Shown: positions 36,434 to 44,564 of the stretch, in pieces | How the letters are laid out: every line of letters begins with the position of its first letter | Numbering within the stretch: the stretch's first letter is position 1 | NCBI RefSeq assembly: GCF_013297935.1 | Contig: NZ_JAAFIX010000002.1 | Span: 411,325-475,324 of the forward strand | DNA from: Rhodoferax sp. | GTDB taxonomy: Bacteria > Pseudomonadota > Gammaproteobacteria > Burkholderiales > Burkholderiaceae_C | Direction: 5' to 3' | DNA length: 64,000 nt | Translations under genes and position numbers: made by a program | Notes under the pieces: model-generated | Told to the model about the DNA's origin: nothing | Database searches by the model: none | Seen by the model: the letters and a program-made list of their open reading frames with translations, nothing else

Positions 36434-36490
36434 TTAGTAGTCAAATTGAGCCCTAGCCCGCAATCTGCTTGCGGGTAGTGCTACAAAGTC
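36434..36490 (-). repeat. Degenerate element copy at the fabH-fabD junction
   Basis: On the minus strand it reads CTTTGTAGCACTACCCGCAA, then GCAGATTGCGGGCTAGGGCT and CAATTTGACT. The right half matches best. It fills the short gap and overlaps the fabH TAG stop. Confidence 0.45.
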
Positions 36491-37458
36491 AGGAGCACTG
36501 CGCCCCAGGTAAAGCCGCCGCCAACGCCTTCGAGCATCAGGTTCTGACCCGGTTGGACCCGGCCCGCGCGGACGGCAGCGTCGAGCGCCAGGGGAATCGA
36601 GGCCGCAGAAGTGTTGCCATGCTGATCCACGGTCACCACCACCTTGTCCATCGGGAGCTTCAGCTTTCTGGCAGTGCTTTGCATGATGCGGATGTTGGCC
36701 TGGTGCGGGATCAACCAATCGATATCGGCTTCTGTCTTACCGGCTTTCGCCAAGGTAGCGCGAGCCGCGTCTTCGAGCACGCCCACGGCCAACTTGAAGA
36801 CGGCCTGACCGTCCATCTTGAGCAAGGGGTCGCCCAAAATATGGCCATTGGACACATGGCCGGGCACGCACAGGATACCGACATGTTTGCCATCAGCATG
36901 CAAATCGCTGGCCAGAATGCCGGGCGTGTCTGACGCTTCGAGCACCACGGCACCGGCACCATCGCCAAACAGCACACAGGTGGTCCTGTCGGTGAAATCC
37001 AGCAAGCGGGAGAAAACTTCGGCGCCGACGACCAGAGCCTTATTTGCGCCACCGGTGCGGATCAAGGCATCTGCCACGGTCAACGCGTACACAAAGCCGC
37101 TGCAGACCGCTTGCACATCAAATGCAGCACCGCCGTTGGCACCCAGCTTGTTTTGCAAGATGCAGGCAGTCGACGGGAAAACCATATCGGGCGTGGAGGT
37201 CGCCACAATGATCAGGTCAATATCAGTCGCCTGCAAACCTGCCGAGGCCAAAGCGCTTTTGCAGGCTTCCAAGGCCAGATCGCTGCTGTAGACACCCTCA
37301 TCCACAAAGTGGCGCGCACGGATTCCGGTGCGCTCGACGATCCACTCATCAGAAGTCTCGACCCCTTGGGCCGCCAACTGGGCGGCAAGATCTGCGTTGG
37401 TCAACCGGCGGGGCGGCACATAGCTACCGGTGCCAGTAATTCGGGAATAACGTGTCAT
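36481..37458 (-). CDS. fabH: 3-oxoacyl-ACP synthase III
   Basis: Initiates fatty-acid synthesis by condensing acetyl-CoA with malonyl-ACP. I use ATG 37458 ([20 protein letters not shown]), the family start, giving 325 residues, though a GTG at 37476 is also open. Catalytic Cys119 lies in [13 protein letters not shown]; the His and Asn are in [10 protein letters not shown] and [10 protein letters not shown]. It sits between plsX and fabD. Confidence 0.96.
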   Translation of the reverse strand: MTRYSRITGTGSYVPPRRLTNADLAAQLAAQGVETSDEWIVERTGIRARHFVDEGVYSSDLALEACKSALASAGLQATDIDLIIVATSTPDMVFPSTACILQNKLGANGGAAFDVQAVCSGFVYALTVADALIRTGGANKALVVGAEVFSRLLDFTDRTTCVLFGDGAGAVVLEASDTPGILASDLHADGKHVGILCVPGHVSNGHILGDPLLKMDGQAVFKLAVGVLEDAARATLAKAGKTEADIDWLIPHQANIRIMQSTARKLKLPMDKVVVTVDQHGNTSAASIPLALDAAVRAGRVQPGQNLMLEGVGGGFTWGAVLLTL

Positions 37459-37485
37459 GGGTGTTGTAGCGCGCACCCGTTCAGA

Positions 37486-38511
37486 CTAAGCCTCTGCGTC
37501 AGCCGGCACGAGCAGCGGTGCAGCCTTGGCAATGCGAACCTGAACGCGGTCCAGCAAGTTGTTTCGGGCTGCATCATACGCGCGGTTCAACGCATTACCG
37601 AACGACAAACTGTCGGCAGAGCCGTGACTCTTGAACACCAGACCGCGCAAGCCCAGCAAGGCCGCGCCGTTGTAGCGACGATGATCAAACCGGCTTTTGA
37701 AGGCATTTAAGACCGAGTAAGCCGCAATAGCCGCCATTTTTGTCAATATATTGCGCGAGAACTCTGCCTTCAAAAAAGTCCCGAACATGGACGCCAAGCC
37801 TTCGCTGGTCTTGAGCGCCACGTTTCCGACAAAACCATCGCACACCACAATGGCGGCAGTGCCTTTGAAGATGTCGTTGCCTTCCACGTTGCCAATAAAG
37901 TTCAAATCGCCGGTTTTCGCAGCTGTTCGCAGCAATTCACCTGCTTTTTTGATGACTTCGTTGCCCTTGATCACTTCTTCGCCAATATTAAGCAGCCCGA
38001 CAGAGGGTGACTCGTCACCGCTCAAAACTGACACCAACGCTGAACCCATCACGGCAAATTGCAACAGATGCTCCGCGGTGCAATCTACGTTCGCACCGAG
38101 GTCCAACACGGTGGTGGCGCCACCACGGGCATTCGGGATCTGGCCCGCAATGGCCGGACGCTCGATGCCATCAATGGTTTTCAGGAGATAGCGGGAAATT
38201 GCCATCAGCGCCCCGGTGTTGCCGGCGGACACTGCGGCCTGCGCGACACCCTCCTTCACCTGCTGAATCGCGACCCGCATGGACGAGTCTTTTTTCTTGC
38301 GCAAGGCGACCTCAAGGGCATCCTCCATCGTGACCACCTCGGTGGTGACCACTACGGTGGCGCGCGGGTGAGAGAAATCCTTCAGTGCGTCCGCCAAGCC
38401 CACCATCACCAAAGCGGCATCCGGATGGCGCTCCAGAAACTCGCGGCAGGCAGGGAGCGTCACCTCGGGGCCATGGTCTCCGCCCATGCAATCAACGGCA
38501 ATCGTAATCAT
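37486..38511 (-). CDS. plsX: Phosphate acyltransferase PlsX
   Basis: Makes acyl-phosphate from acyl-ACP for the PlsY route to phosphatidic acid. The 341-residue product begins at the conserved [14 protein letters not shown] (ATG 38511; the longer frame begins TTG), with [17 protein letters not shown] and [17 protein letters not shown]. It follows rpmF, the common rpmF-plsX-fabH order. Confidence 0.96.
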   Translation of the reverse strand: MITIAVDCMGGDHGPEVTLPACREFLERHPDAALVMVGLADALKDFSHPRATVVVTTEVVTMEDALEVALRKKKDSSMRVAIQQVKEGVAQAAVSAGNTGALMAISRYLLKTIDGIERPAIAGQIPNARGGATTVLDLGANVDCTAEHLLQFAVMGSALVSVLSGDESPSVGLLNIGEEVIKGNEVIKKAGELLRTAAKTGDLNFIGNVEGNDIFKGTAAIVVCDGFVGNVALKTSEGLASMFGTFLKAEFSRNILTKMAAIAAYSVLNAFKSRFDHRRYNGAALLGLRGLVFKSHGSADSLSFGNALNRAYDAARNNLLDRVQVRIAKAAPLLVPADAEA

Positions 38512-38564
38512 GCGCAAATCAATCCAACAACAATAGAGCGGGAATTATCCGGCCCCAAAATGAC

Positions 38565-38603
38565 AAAAGCCCGTCGCTACAGAAACTGTAGCTTCGGGCT
38601 TTG
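38565..38603 (-). terminator. Terminator-like hairpin between rpmF and plsX
   Basis: The minus strand forms AAGCCCG / CGGGCTT around an inner GCTACAG / CTGTAGC stem, followed by TTTTGTCATTTT. It probably causes partial termination after rpmF, so that ribosomal protein exceeds PlsX. The inner stem vaguely resembles the left arm of the dispersed element. Confidence 0.6.
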
Positions 38604-38618
38604 CGGGATTCAGATGAA

Positions 38619-38801
38619 TCAGGCTTCAGATTTAGTCTTCAGCACCTTGCGACCACGGTAGAAACCAGTGGGGCTGATGTGGTGACGCAAGTGGATTTCA
38701 CCAGTGGTGGGTTCCACAGCGATGCCAGGCACATTCAGTGCGTTGTGCGAACGGTGCATACCGCGCTTGGAAGGGGACTTTTTGTTTTGTTGAACTGCCA
38801 T
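38619..38801 (-). CDS. rpmF: 50S ribosomal protein L32
   Basis: The 60-residue basic protein begins [20 protein letters not shown], the L32 signature, and ends with a lysine-rich tail. This is the Cys-free L32 form, lacking the zinc-ribbon cysteines. A good promoter precedes it at 38889-38918. Confidence 0.97.
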   Translation of the reverse strand: MAVQQNKKSPSKRGMHRSHNALNVPGIAVEPTTGEIHLRHHISPTGFYRGRKVLKTKSEA

Positions 38802-38888
38802 GATCGGCTCCTGGGCAAAGGTGCTGCACAGGCGGCAACACGGTTGGGGTTAGTAAAAACGCGGCAGGTCTGGCGCGCGAAGCCTTAG

Positions 38889-38918
38889 ATTATAGCCCAA
38901 ACTCCGCGCGACTTCCAA
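38889..38918 (-). promoter_or_regulatory. Predicted sigma-70 promoter for rpmF-plsX-fab
   Basis: The minus strand has TTGGAA (38913-38918), an 18-bp spacer and a perfect TATAAT (38889-38894), about 90 bp before the rpmF start and downstream of the yceD stop. Confidence 0.65.
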
Positions 38919-38921
38919 ACC

Positions 38922-39458
38922 CTACTTTTTGAGTTGCTGCAAAACCGCAAAAGGGTTCGGCTTTTCGGCAGGCGAGATGTCAAAGTCTGCGTCCACCGCT
39001 TCGAGTTTAACGGGCGCCGGGCATTCCTCGTGCTTGGGCACAGCGGGAATGGCCATCAACAGCTCATCCTCCACCAACTCCAGCAGGTTGAACTCCCGGC
39101 TCAGCACCAACACATCCTCCTCAGACTCTTCATCTTCCACTTCTGCGAGCGCTTCGCTGGCCACAAAACGGAAAGACCGCTCAAATTCAATCTCGGTCGC
39201 GACCGGTGTGAGGCAACGCTGGCAGGTCATGACCAGTGTAGTCGCGCCGGAGAGGTGAATCCAAGGCTCTAGCTGTCCTGCAGCATCTTCCTGCATCTCG
39301 CCTTCGGCGGAAAAGCTCACCTCGGCGGTATCAGCCGGCTCTAAGGACTCGCTGTGCAAACGCTCCATCTCGGCCAAGGGCACGCTGCCACTCAATTCGC
39401 CGTCGGCTTGCGCAAACGCTTTGACAGGCAGGCTGCGGGGTACGTATTCATGTTTCAT
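38922..39458 (-). CDS. yceD: YceD family protein (DUF177), rRNA/ribosome-associated
   Basis: The 178-residue acidic protein starts at ATG 39458 (MKHEYVPRSLPVKAFAQ) and has the family CxxC motif (MTCQRCLTP) and acidic C-terminal half. YceD is nearly always next to rpmF and has been linked to 23S rRNA accumulation in bacteria and chloroplasts. It is divergent from maf, with 25 bp between starts. Confidence 0.9.
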   Translation of the reverse strand: MKHEYVPRSLPVKAFAQADGELSGSVPLAEMERLHSESLEPADTAEVSFSAEGEMQEDAAGQLEPWIHLSGATTLVMTCQRCLTPVATEIEFERSFRFVASEALAEVEDEESEEDVLVLSREFNLLELVEDELLMAIPAVPKHEECPAPVKLEAVDADFDISPAEKPNPFAVLQQLKK

Positions 39459-39483
39459 GCGCGCAGTGTAAGAGAATCCCCCC

Positions 39484-40089
39484 ATGCACAGCACCCCACA
39501 AAGAAAACTCATACTCGGCTCCACCTCGGTCTACCGGCGGGAGCTTCTCGAGCGGCTACGCCTGCCTTTCACGGTCTCCGCACCCCATGTAGATGAAACA
39601 CCGCAGCCCGGCGAGGCCCCTGCCGCACTTGCACGACGGCTGGCGCTCGCCAAAGCTGTTGCAGTGGCGGAGCAGCACCCTGACTGCATCGTGATCGGCT
39701 CGGACCAAGTTGCTGACCTGAATGGCCAACCCCTGGGAAAGCCCGGCACCCACGAGCGGGCCGTGGCGCAGCTGAGGGCTATGCGGGGTCAGACGGTGAT
39801 TTTCCAGACGGCTGTTGCGGTGGTTTGCAAAGCCAGCGGTTTTGCGCAAGAGGATCTGGCTCCAGTGCGGGTGCAGTTCAGAGACCTGAGCGATGCTGAA
39901 ATTGAAAGCTACCTCCGTGCAGAGACCCCCTATGACTGCGCCGGCAGCGCCAAGAGCGAGGGCTTGGGGATCAGCCTGCTCGACGCCATTGACAACGACG
40001 ACCCCACAGCACTCGTGGGCCTGCCGCTGATACGCACTTGCCGCATGCTGCGCAACGCAGGCCTCAACCTTTGGGAATCCGCCGTATGA
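39484..40089 (+). CDS. Maf-family nucleotide pyrophosphatase (YceF-type)
   Basis: A house-cleaning pyrophosphatase; the YceF subgroup prefers 7-methyl-GTP. The 201-residue protein has LILGSTSVYRRELLERL, the catalytic VIGSDQVADLNG and SAKSEGLG segments. The substrate subgroup is inferred from its neighbours (yceD-rpmF) and the motif wording. Its stop overlaps the next start by 4 bp. Confidence 0.92.
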   Translation: MHSTPQRKLILGSTSVYRRELLERLRLPFTVSAPHVDETPQPGEAPAALARRLALAKAVAVAEQHPDCIVIGSDQVADLNGQPLGKPGTHERAVAQLRAMRGQTVIFQTAVAVVCKASGFAQEDLAPVRVQFRDLSDAEIESYLRAETPYDCAGSAKSEGLGISLLDAIDNDDPTALVGLPLIRTCRMLRNAGLNLWESAV

Positions 40090-40841
40090 CTGGAACCTTG
40101 TATTTAGTCCCGGCCCCGCTAGATTTCGGCTGTGCCAGCCAAAGCCCCCTGTCCGACAGCATGCCCCAGCAGACACTGCAGCGGGCTGCCGGCTTGCGCC
40201 ACTGGATTTGCGAAAACGCAAAAAGCACCCGCGCCTACCTCAAGCGCGTCGGGGAATCGCACCCCTTGATCACCACACTCCAAGACATGCAGCTCCAGGA
40301 GCTACCCCGCGAGGTTCACAAAAAAGGCGACCACTTTGGAGGCTTCGACGCCAAGCCTTTATTGGCCGCGGCACTGCAGGGCCATGATGTCGGCTTGGTC
40401 AGCGAAGCGGGCATGCCCGCCATTGCCGACCCCGGCTCCTCCGTCGTTCGTGCTGCCCATGAGTTGGGTATTCCGGTCGTCCCGCTGGTGGGGCCGGTAT
40501 CACTCCTGCTGGCCTTGGCCGCCAGCGGCCTGAACGGCCAGAACTTTGCGTTTGTGGGCTATGTGCCCGCCGAACCTTCGGAGCGGGTGAAGCGCATCAA
40601 AGAACTAGAGTCTTTGGCGCTCAAGACCGGTCAGACCCAGATTTTTATTGAAACGCCGTACCGCAACCAGGCACTACTACAGAGCTTGGTGCAAACCCTG
40701 CAAGCCAACACCCGCCTGGCCACCTCCAGCGGTCTGACGCTGGAAACTGCCTGCACCCACAGCCAACTCGTCAAACTCTGGAAACAAAAAGGGTGGACCT
40801 TGGACAACGCCACCCCGACCGTATTCGCTTTGGGCCGATAA
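40086..40841 (+). CDS. SAM-dependent methyltransferase, tetrapyrrole-methylase fold (RsmI-like)
   Basis: The 251-residue protein shows the tetrapyrrole methylase pattern: LYLVPAPLDFG, VGLVSEAGMPAIADPGSSVV (the RsmI-type loop) and VVPLVGPVSLLLALAASGLN. RsmI makes 2'-O-methyl C1402 of 16S rRNA, but this shorter, diverged paralogue may have another target. ATG 40086 overlaps maf by 4 bp. Confidence 0.82.
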   Translation: MTGTLYLVPAPLDFGCASQSPLSDSMPQQTLQRAAGLRHWICENAKSTRAYLKRVGESHPLITTLQDMQLQELPREVHKKGDHFGGFDAKPLLAAALQGHDVGLVSEAGMPAIADPGSSVVRAAHELGIPVVPLVGPVSLLLALAASGLNGQNFAFVGYVPAEPSERVKRIKELESLALKTGQTQIFIETPYRNQALLQSLVQTLQANTRLATSSGLTLETACTHSQLVKLWKQKGWTLDNATPTVFALGR

Positions 40842-40849
40842 GCAGAAAC

Positions 40850-41890
40850 CTAGTGGAGCGCGGGAAGTGAGCGCAAGGCTTTGACGGCACCGTCGCCGAT
40901 TGATGCGCCGAATCGCTTGACTAGGCGCTCCGCCACGTTTTCTTTGCGTGTGTAGTCCACAATCTCTTCGGCCTTCACCACTTCGCGCGCCACGTAATCG
41001 ATATTGCCCAGCTTGTCGGCTAAGCCCAGGTCAATCGCCTGCTGGCCCGTCCAGAACAAACCACTGAACATCTCGGGCGTGTCTTTCAGGCGCTTGCCCC
41101 GCCCCTCTTTCACCACTGCAATGAACTGCTGGTGGATCTGGTCTAGCATGGCTTGGGCAAAAGCCCGTTGCTTTTCAGTCTGCGGGCTGAACGGATCGAG
41201 AAATCCCTTGTTTTCTCCCGCTGTCATCAAACGCCGCTCGACCCCGAGCTTGTCCATGAGCCCGGTGAATCCGAAGCCATCCATCAACACCCCGATGCTG
41301 CCGACGATGCTGGCCTTGTCCACAAAAATCTCGTCGGCGGCCACCGCGATGTAGTAGGCCGCAGAGGCGCAGGTTTCTTCTACCACGGCGTACACCGGTT
41401 TGTTGTGCAGCGCCTTGAGGCGGCGGATTTCATCATTGATGATGCCCGCCTGCACCGGGCTGCCACCGGGGGAGTTGATCAGTAAAACCACCGCTTTGGC
41501 ACCTTGGTCTTGAAACGCCGACCGCATAGACGCCACCACCACTTCAGCACTGGCCTCGTTGCCGGAGGCAATCTCCCCTTGGATACTCACCACCGCCGTG
41601 TGGGGGGTCGCGATATCGGCCGGCGCACCGCTCTGCTGCAAGCCCATCCACACCACCGCCGACAAAAACACCAGCCAGGCGATCCGGATGCCGTTTCGCC
41701 AGCGGCGGGCGCTGCGCTGCTCGACCAGTGTCGCCGTAGCCAGCTTTTCCAAGGTCGCACGCTCCCAGCCGGCGTCAGCCTTCGGCGCTGCGCTTGCTAT
41801 CTTTTCAGGAGCTGCTTGCGCAGACTCCGTGCCGGCTAGAGGCGTATTTTTATCTTCAGACACTTCTGTCGACATATGGGATTCCGTCAT
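40850..41890 (-). CDS. sppA: S49-family signal peptide peptidase (SppA 36K type)
   Basis: A membrane serine protease with a Ser-Lys dyad that degrades cleaved signal peptides. The 346-residue protein has a hydrophilic cytosolic N-terminus, one helix (IRIAWLVFLSAVVWMGL), then the peptidase domain with ETCASAAYYIAVAADEI (Ser) and VDKASIVGSIGV (Lys). Residues about 14-36 (KNTPLAGTESAQAAPEKIAS) are read from the dispersed element. ATG 41875 has a better-placed GGAA and is an alternative start. Confidence 0.92.
   Translation of the reverse strand: MTESHMSTEVSEDKNTPLAGTESAQAAPEKIASAAPKADAGWERATLEKLATATLVEQRSARRWRNGIRIAWLVFLSAVVWMGLQQSGAPADIATPHTAVVSIQGEIASGNEASAEVVVASMRSAFQDQGAKAVVLLINSPGGSPVQAGIINDEIRRLKALHNKPVYAVVEETCASAAYYIAVAADEIFVDKASIVGSIGVLMDGFGFTGLMDKLGVERRLMTAGENKGFLDPFSPQTEKQRAFAQAMLDQIHQQFIAVVKEGRGKRLKDTPEMFSGLFWTGQQAIDLGLADKLGNIDYVAREVVKAEEIVDYTRKENVAERLVKRFGASIGDGAVKALRSLPALH
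41794..41852 (+). repeat. Dispersed element copy in the sppA N-terminal region
   Basis: Near-complete copy: TTGCTATCTTTTCAGGAGC, then TGCTTGCGCAGA, then GCCGGCTAGAGGCGTATTTT. It is antisense to sppA and in frame, in a probably disordered segment before the membrane helix. Confidence 0.8.
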
Positions 41891-42274
41891 TTAAAACACT
41901 ACCGATTGCAGATGGGGAGAAGTATGCCAGTGGACCACACCATCTGACTCGGTCAAGGCGATCGATACCAGGCCACCGCGACAAGGCCCGGTGCGGCACA
42001 TCCCCGTCTGCGGGCTGTACATGGCACCGTGCGTGGCGCAAATCAGCCAGTGCCCGGTCAAGTCAAAGAAGCGGTTGGGCTGGTAGTCCATTTCCATGGG
42101 CACATGCGAACAGCGATTGAGGTAGGCATACGCCTTACCCGCATAGCGGATGGCAAAGGCGTAGCAGGTCTGGCCGCAATAGATCACATCGAAAGGCACG
42201 GCCAGCCCGCTGTCCAGCAAATCCGTGGAGTTGCACAAGGCAATGCCGGGGGTGTCGGGGACAGGGATTTGCAT
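41891..42274 (-). CDS. Rieske [2Fe-2S] domain protein
   Basis: The 127-residue protein is essentially one Rieske domain with the cluster ligands CSH (in NRCSHVPMEMD) and CATHGAMY. ATG 42274 follows a strong GGAAGGAAG site. It is probably a small electron carrier; the partner enzyme is not evident. Its stop abuts the sppA-like start. Confidence 0.88.
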   Translation of the reverse strand: MQIPVPDTPGIALCNSTDLLDSGLAVPFDVIYCGQTCYAFAIRYAGKAYAYLNRCSHVPMEMDYQPNRFFDLTGHWLICATHGAMYSPQTGMCRTGPCRGGLVSIALTESDGVVHWHTSPHLQSVVF

Positions 42275-42300
42275 GAGGCTTCCTTCCAAGAGTGGCTGCG

Positions 42301-42975
42301 TCAGGCGTTGGCTTGCAACCAAGCGTCCAATTCCGCCACAGAATGGGCAATTGTCAGGGGGCCCAGCGCGCCAAAACTATCCGGCTCATGGGCGCCATAG
42401 CTCACGGCCACACTGGCGCAGCCGGCGTTCACCGCCATTTGCAGGTCGTGGGTGGTGTCCCCGATCATCAGCACCCGCTCAGCAGGCACCCCGAACTCCG
42501 CCATCAACTCCTGCAGCATCAAGGGGTGCGGCTTGCCCGCCGTTTCATCCGCCGTGCGGGAACCGTCAAAAATGCCTTGCAAGTCCACATCGCGCAAAGC
42601 CTCGTTCAAGCCCCCGCGGCTCTTGCCGGTGGCAACAGTCAGCAGGTGCTGGCGCTGCTTGAGGCGGTCCAGCATCCCCAAGACACCGTCGAATAGCGTG
42701 ATGTCGTTCTGATGCACTCCGTAGTGGTGTTTGTAGCGCGCCCCCAGCAAGGGGTATTTGTCAGCAGGCACGTCCGGCGCCGCATGGGCAAGTGCCTGCA
42801 TCAAGCCCATACCAATCACGTAGGACGCATCTTTGTCTCTCGGCACCGTGCCGCCTACGTCTTTCACTGCCAGTTGAATACAACGGGTGATCAACGCAGT
42901 GGAGTCAAACAGGGTGCCATCCCAGTCGAAGGCTATCAAATCAAAACGGCGGGGGCGGAAGGTAGGGAGTGTCAT
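42301..42975 (-). CDS. HAD-superfamily phosphatase, Gph/phosphoglycolate-phosphatase-like
   Basis: The 224-residue protein has HAD motif I DWDGTLFDST, motif II TGKS and motif III/IV GDTTHDLQMAVNAG, with an alpha-helical cap. Substrate specificity cannot be read from sequence; its place after rluC is the usual one for such HAD genes in betaproteobacteria. ATG 42975 is chosen; the frame continues upstream into rluC without family similarity. Confidence 0.9.
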   Translation of the reverse strand: MTLPTFRPRRFDLIAFDWDGTLFDSTALITRCIQLAVKDVGGTVPRDKDASYVIGMGLMQALAHAAPDVPADKYPLLGARYKHHYGVHQNDITLFDGVLGMLDRLKQRQHLLTVATGKSRGGLNEALRDVDLQGIFDGSRTADETAGKPHPLMLQELMAEFGVPAERVLMIGDTTHDLQMAVNAGCASVAVSYGAHEPDSFGALGPLTIAHSVAELDAWLQANA

Positions 42976-42983
42976 GCTGCTAT

Positions 42984-44069
42984 TTAATCTTGAACCGGTG
43001 TCATTGCGCCGCTGGCTTGCGGAATGGCCCGCACCAGAAAACGGGCAAGCTCTGTCGGCAAGTCGGTCTGCAAGACCACCCGCTCTCCGGTCGCCGGGTG
43101 TTTGCACTGGAACCGCCAGGCATGCAAAAACATGCGCTTGAGCGGCGCAGCACTATCGTCGCGGGCCAAGGCCTTGTTGAGCTCAAAGTCACCATACTTG
43201 TCGTCGCCCGCAATCCCCATCCCCTCGGAGGCGAGATGCACGCGGATCTGGTGGGTGCGCCCCGTCTTGATGGTGACTTCCAGCAAAGAAAAGGGCCGCT
43301 GCTGCGGAACCTGCGCCACGCTGGCCGGTGGAGTGACCGAGTGCACCTTGACCAGACTCAAAGACGGCATGGCGTCCGGGTGGTCTTTAGCCACCACGCG
43401 CACACGGCGCTCGCCATCCGGCAGCAGGTACTTTTGCAAAGACTTGTCGAGCACCTTCTTGTTAGAGGGCCAAGCTCCCGCCACCAGCGCCAGATAGGTT
43501 TTACCGGTCTCCCGCTCCCGGAACTGGTCTTGCAAATTTTTGAGCGCACTCCGCTTCTTGGCTACCAGCAGAATTCCACTGGTTTCGCGGTCCAGCCGGT
43601 GCACCAACTCCAGAAAAGTCGCCTGAGGGCGGGCCATCCGCAGCTGCTCAATCACCCCGAAGCTGACCCCGGAGCCGCCATGCACCGCCACACCGGCCGG
43701 CTTGTCGACGACTAGAAAGTGATCATCTTCAAACAGAACCGGAAAGTCTTTAGCCGGCACAAACCGACCCGCCTGCTCCGCCATGGCGGCTGTTTTCTGC
43801 TCGGCCCGCTCCGAAGTCCGCACGGGCGGCAGGCGGACCACGTCACCCACCGCAATGCGCGTATCCGCACTCGCCCGCCCTTTATTGACCCGGACTTCGC
43901 CGCTGCGAATGATGCGATAGACGTGCGTTTTGGGGACGCCCTTGAGCTCCCGCATCAAAAAATTGTCCAAGCGCTGGCCTGCGCTGTCCTCATCGACCGT
44001 CACAGACTTGACTTGGGAGTTGGAAGAAGGGACGACCGAGGGAATATTGCCCCCTATAATGTGTTTCAC
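42984..44069 (-). CDS. rluC: 23S rRNA pseudouridine synthase RluC
   Basis: Makes pseudouridines at 23S rRNA positions 955, 2504 and 2580. The 361 residues contain an S4 RNA-binding domain (GQRLDNFLMRELKGVPKTHV) and the RluA catalytic domain with Asp160 in HRLDRETSG. The N-terminal extension of about 25 residues overlies, on the opposite strand, the TATAAT box assigned to rne. It is divergent from rne, the usual rne-rluC arrangement. Confidence 0.95.
   Translation of the reverse strand: MKHIIGGNIPSVVPSSNSQVKSVTVDEDSAGQRLDNFLMRELKGVPKTHVYRIIRSGEVRVNKGRASADTRIAVGDVVRLPPVRTSERAEQKTAAMAEQAGRFVPAKDFPVLFEDDHFLVVDKPAGVAVHGGSGVSFGVIEQLRMARPQATFLELVHRLDRETSGILLVAKKRSALKNLQDQFRERETGKTYLALVAGAWPSNKKVLDKSLQKYLLPDGERRVRVVAKDHPDAMPSLSLVKVHSVTPPASVAQVPQQRPFSLLEVTIKTGRTHQIRVHLASEGMGIAGDDKYGDFELNKALARDDSAAPLKRMFLHAWRFQCKHPATGERVVLQTDLPTELARFLVRAIPQASGAMTPVQD
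44055..44060 (+). promoter_or_regulatory. Candidate -10 box for rne
   Basis: A perfect TATAAT lies inside the rluC 5' end on the opposite strand, giving an rne leader of about 500 nt. No good -35 is present at 16-18 bp upstream, so the call rests on the -10 and on the position relative to rne. Confidence 0.4.
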
Positions 44070-44564
44070 TAGCGACGCGCCGTAAGTGGTTGATTTATCT
44101 GGAGTTTAGTCCACACCCCACTGAACGCAGCGCTGGAAGGTCGAAGCCCCCGCCGGGAACCACCTGTAAATCACACGCCATTTGCCTGTGATGGCAGGGA
44201 CACCCGATGGGCAAGCCGACGAATTGAAACCCTGATACGGAATACCCCAAGTCTGCCAACCCACGGTTGGCGGGCGGAATGAAACGAGATGTTTGTGTTG
44301 CTAAGCCTGATGACCATGTGCCTGCGGAGCGTATACGCTCCGTTTGTTGGCACAAATCGGCCTGCAGCCCCGGTACCACCTGCGCAATCAGCTATCATTT
44401 TGATAGCGAATTCACGAACGCATTCCCTCGTCCCCATCCACGCGCCTACGCTTCGACACCTCGTGTGACCTGAAGTTCTCCGGCAATTCCTCCTCACTTC
44501 AATTCGTCAGTCCGGCTTCGTGAGCCCCCACAGGGCATGTACTTATTGAAGAAGGATGCAATCC
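44070..44564 (+). promoter_or_regulatory. Long rne 5' leader with hairpins
   Basis: A 495-bp gene-free region. Visible structures are: a 7-bp hairpin GCCAACC-CAC-GGTTGGC (44255-44271); a perfect 18-bp palindrome CGGAGCGTATACGCTCCG (44325-44342); and a full copy of the dispersed element (44352-44410). In E. coli, RNase E controls its own mRNA through hairpins in a ~360-nt leader; a similar role here is inferred. Confidence 0.55.
44352..44410 (-). repeat. Dispersed element copy in the rne leader
   Basis: On the + strand it reads GGCCTGCAGCCCCGGTACCA, then CCTGCGCAATCAGC, then TATCATTTTGATAGC. It matches the full reverse-complement consensus, with a perfect arm palindrome (GCTATCATTTTGATAGC, 44391-44407). 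Confidence 0.65.
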
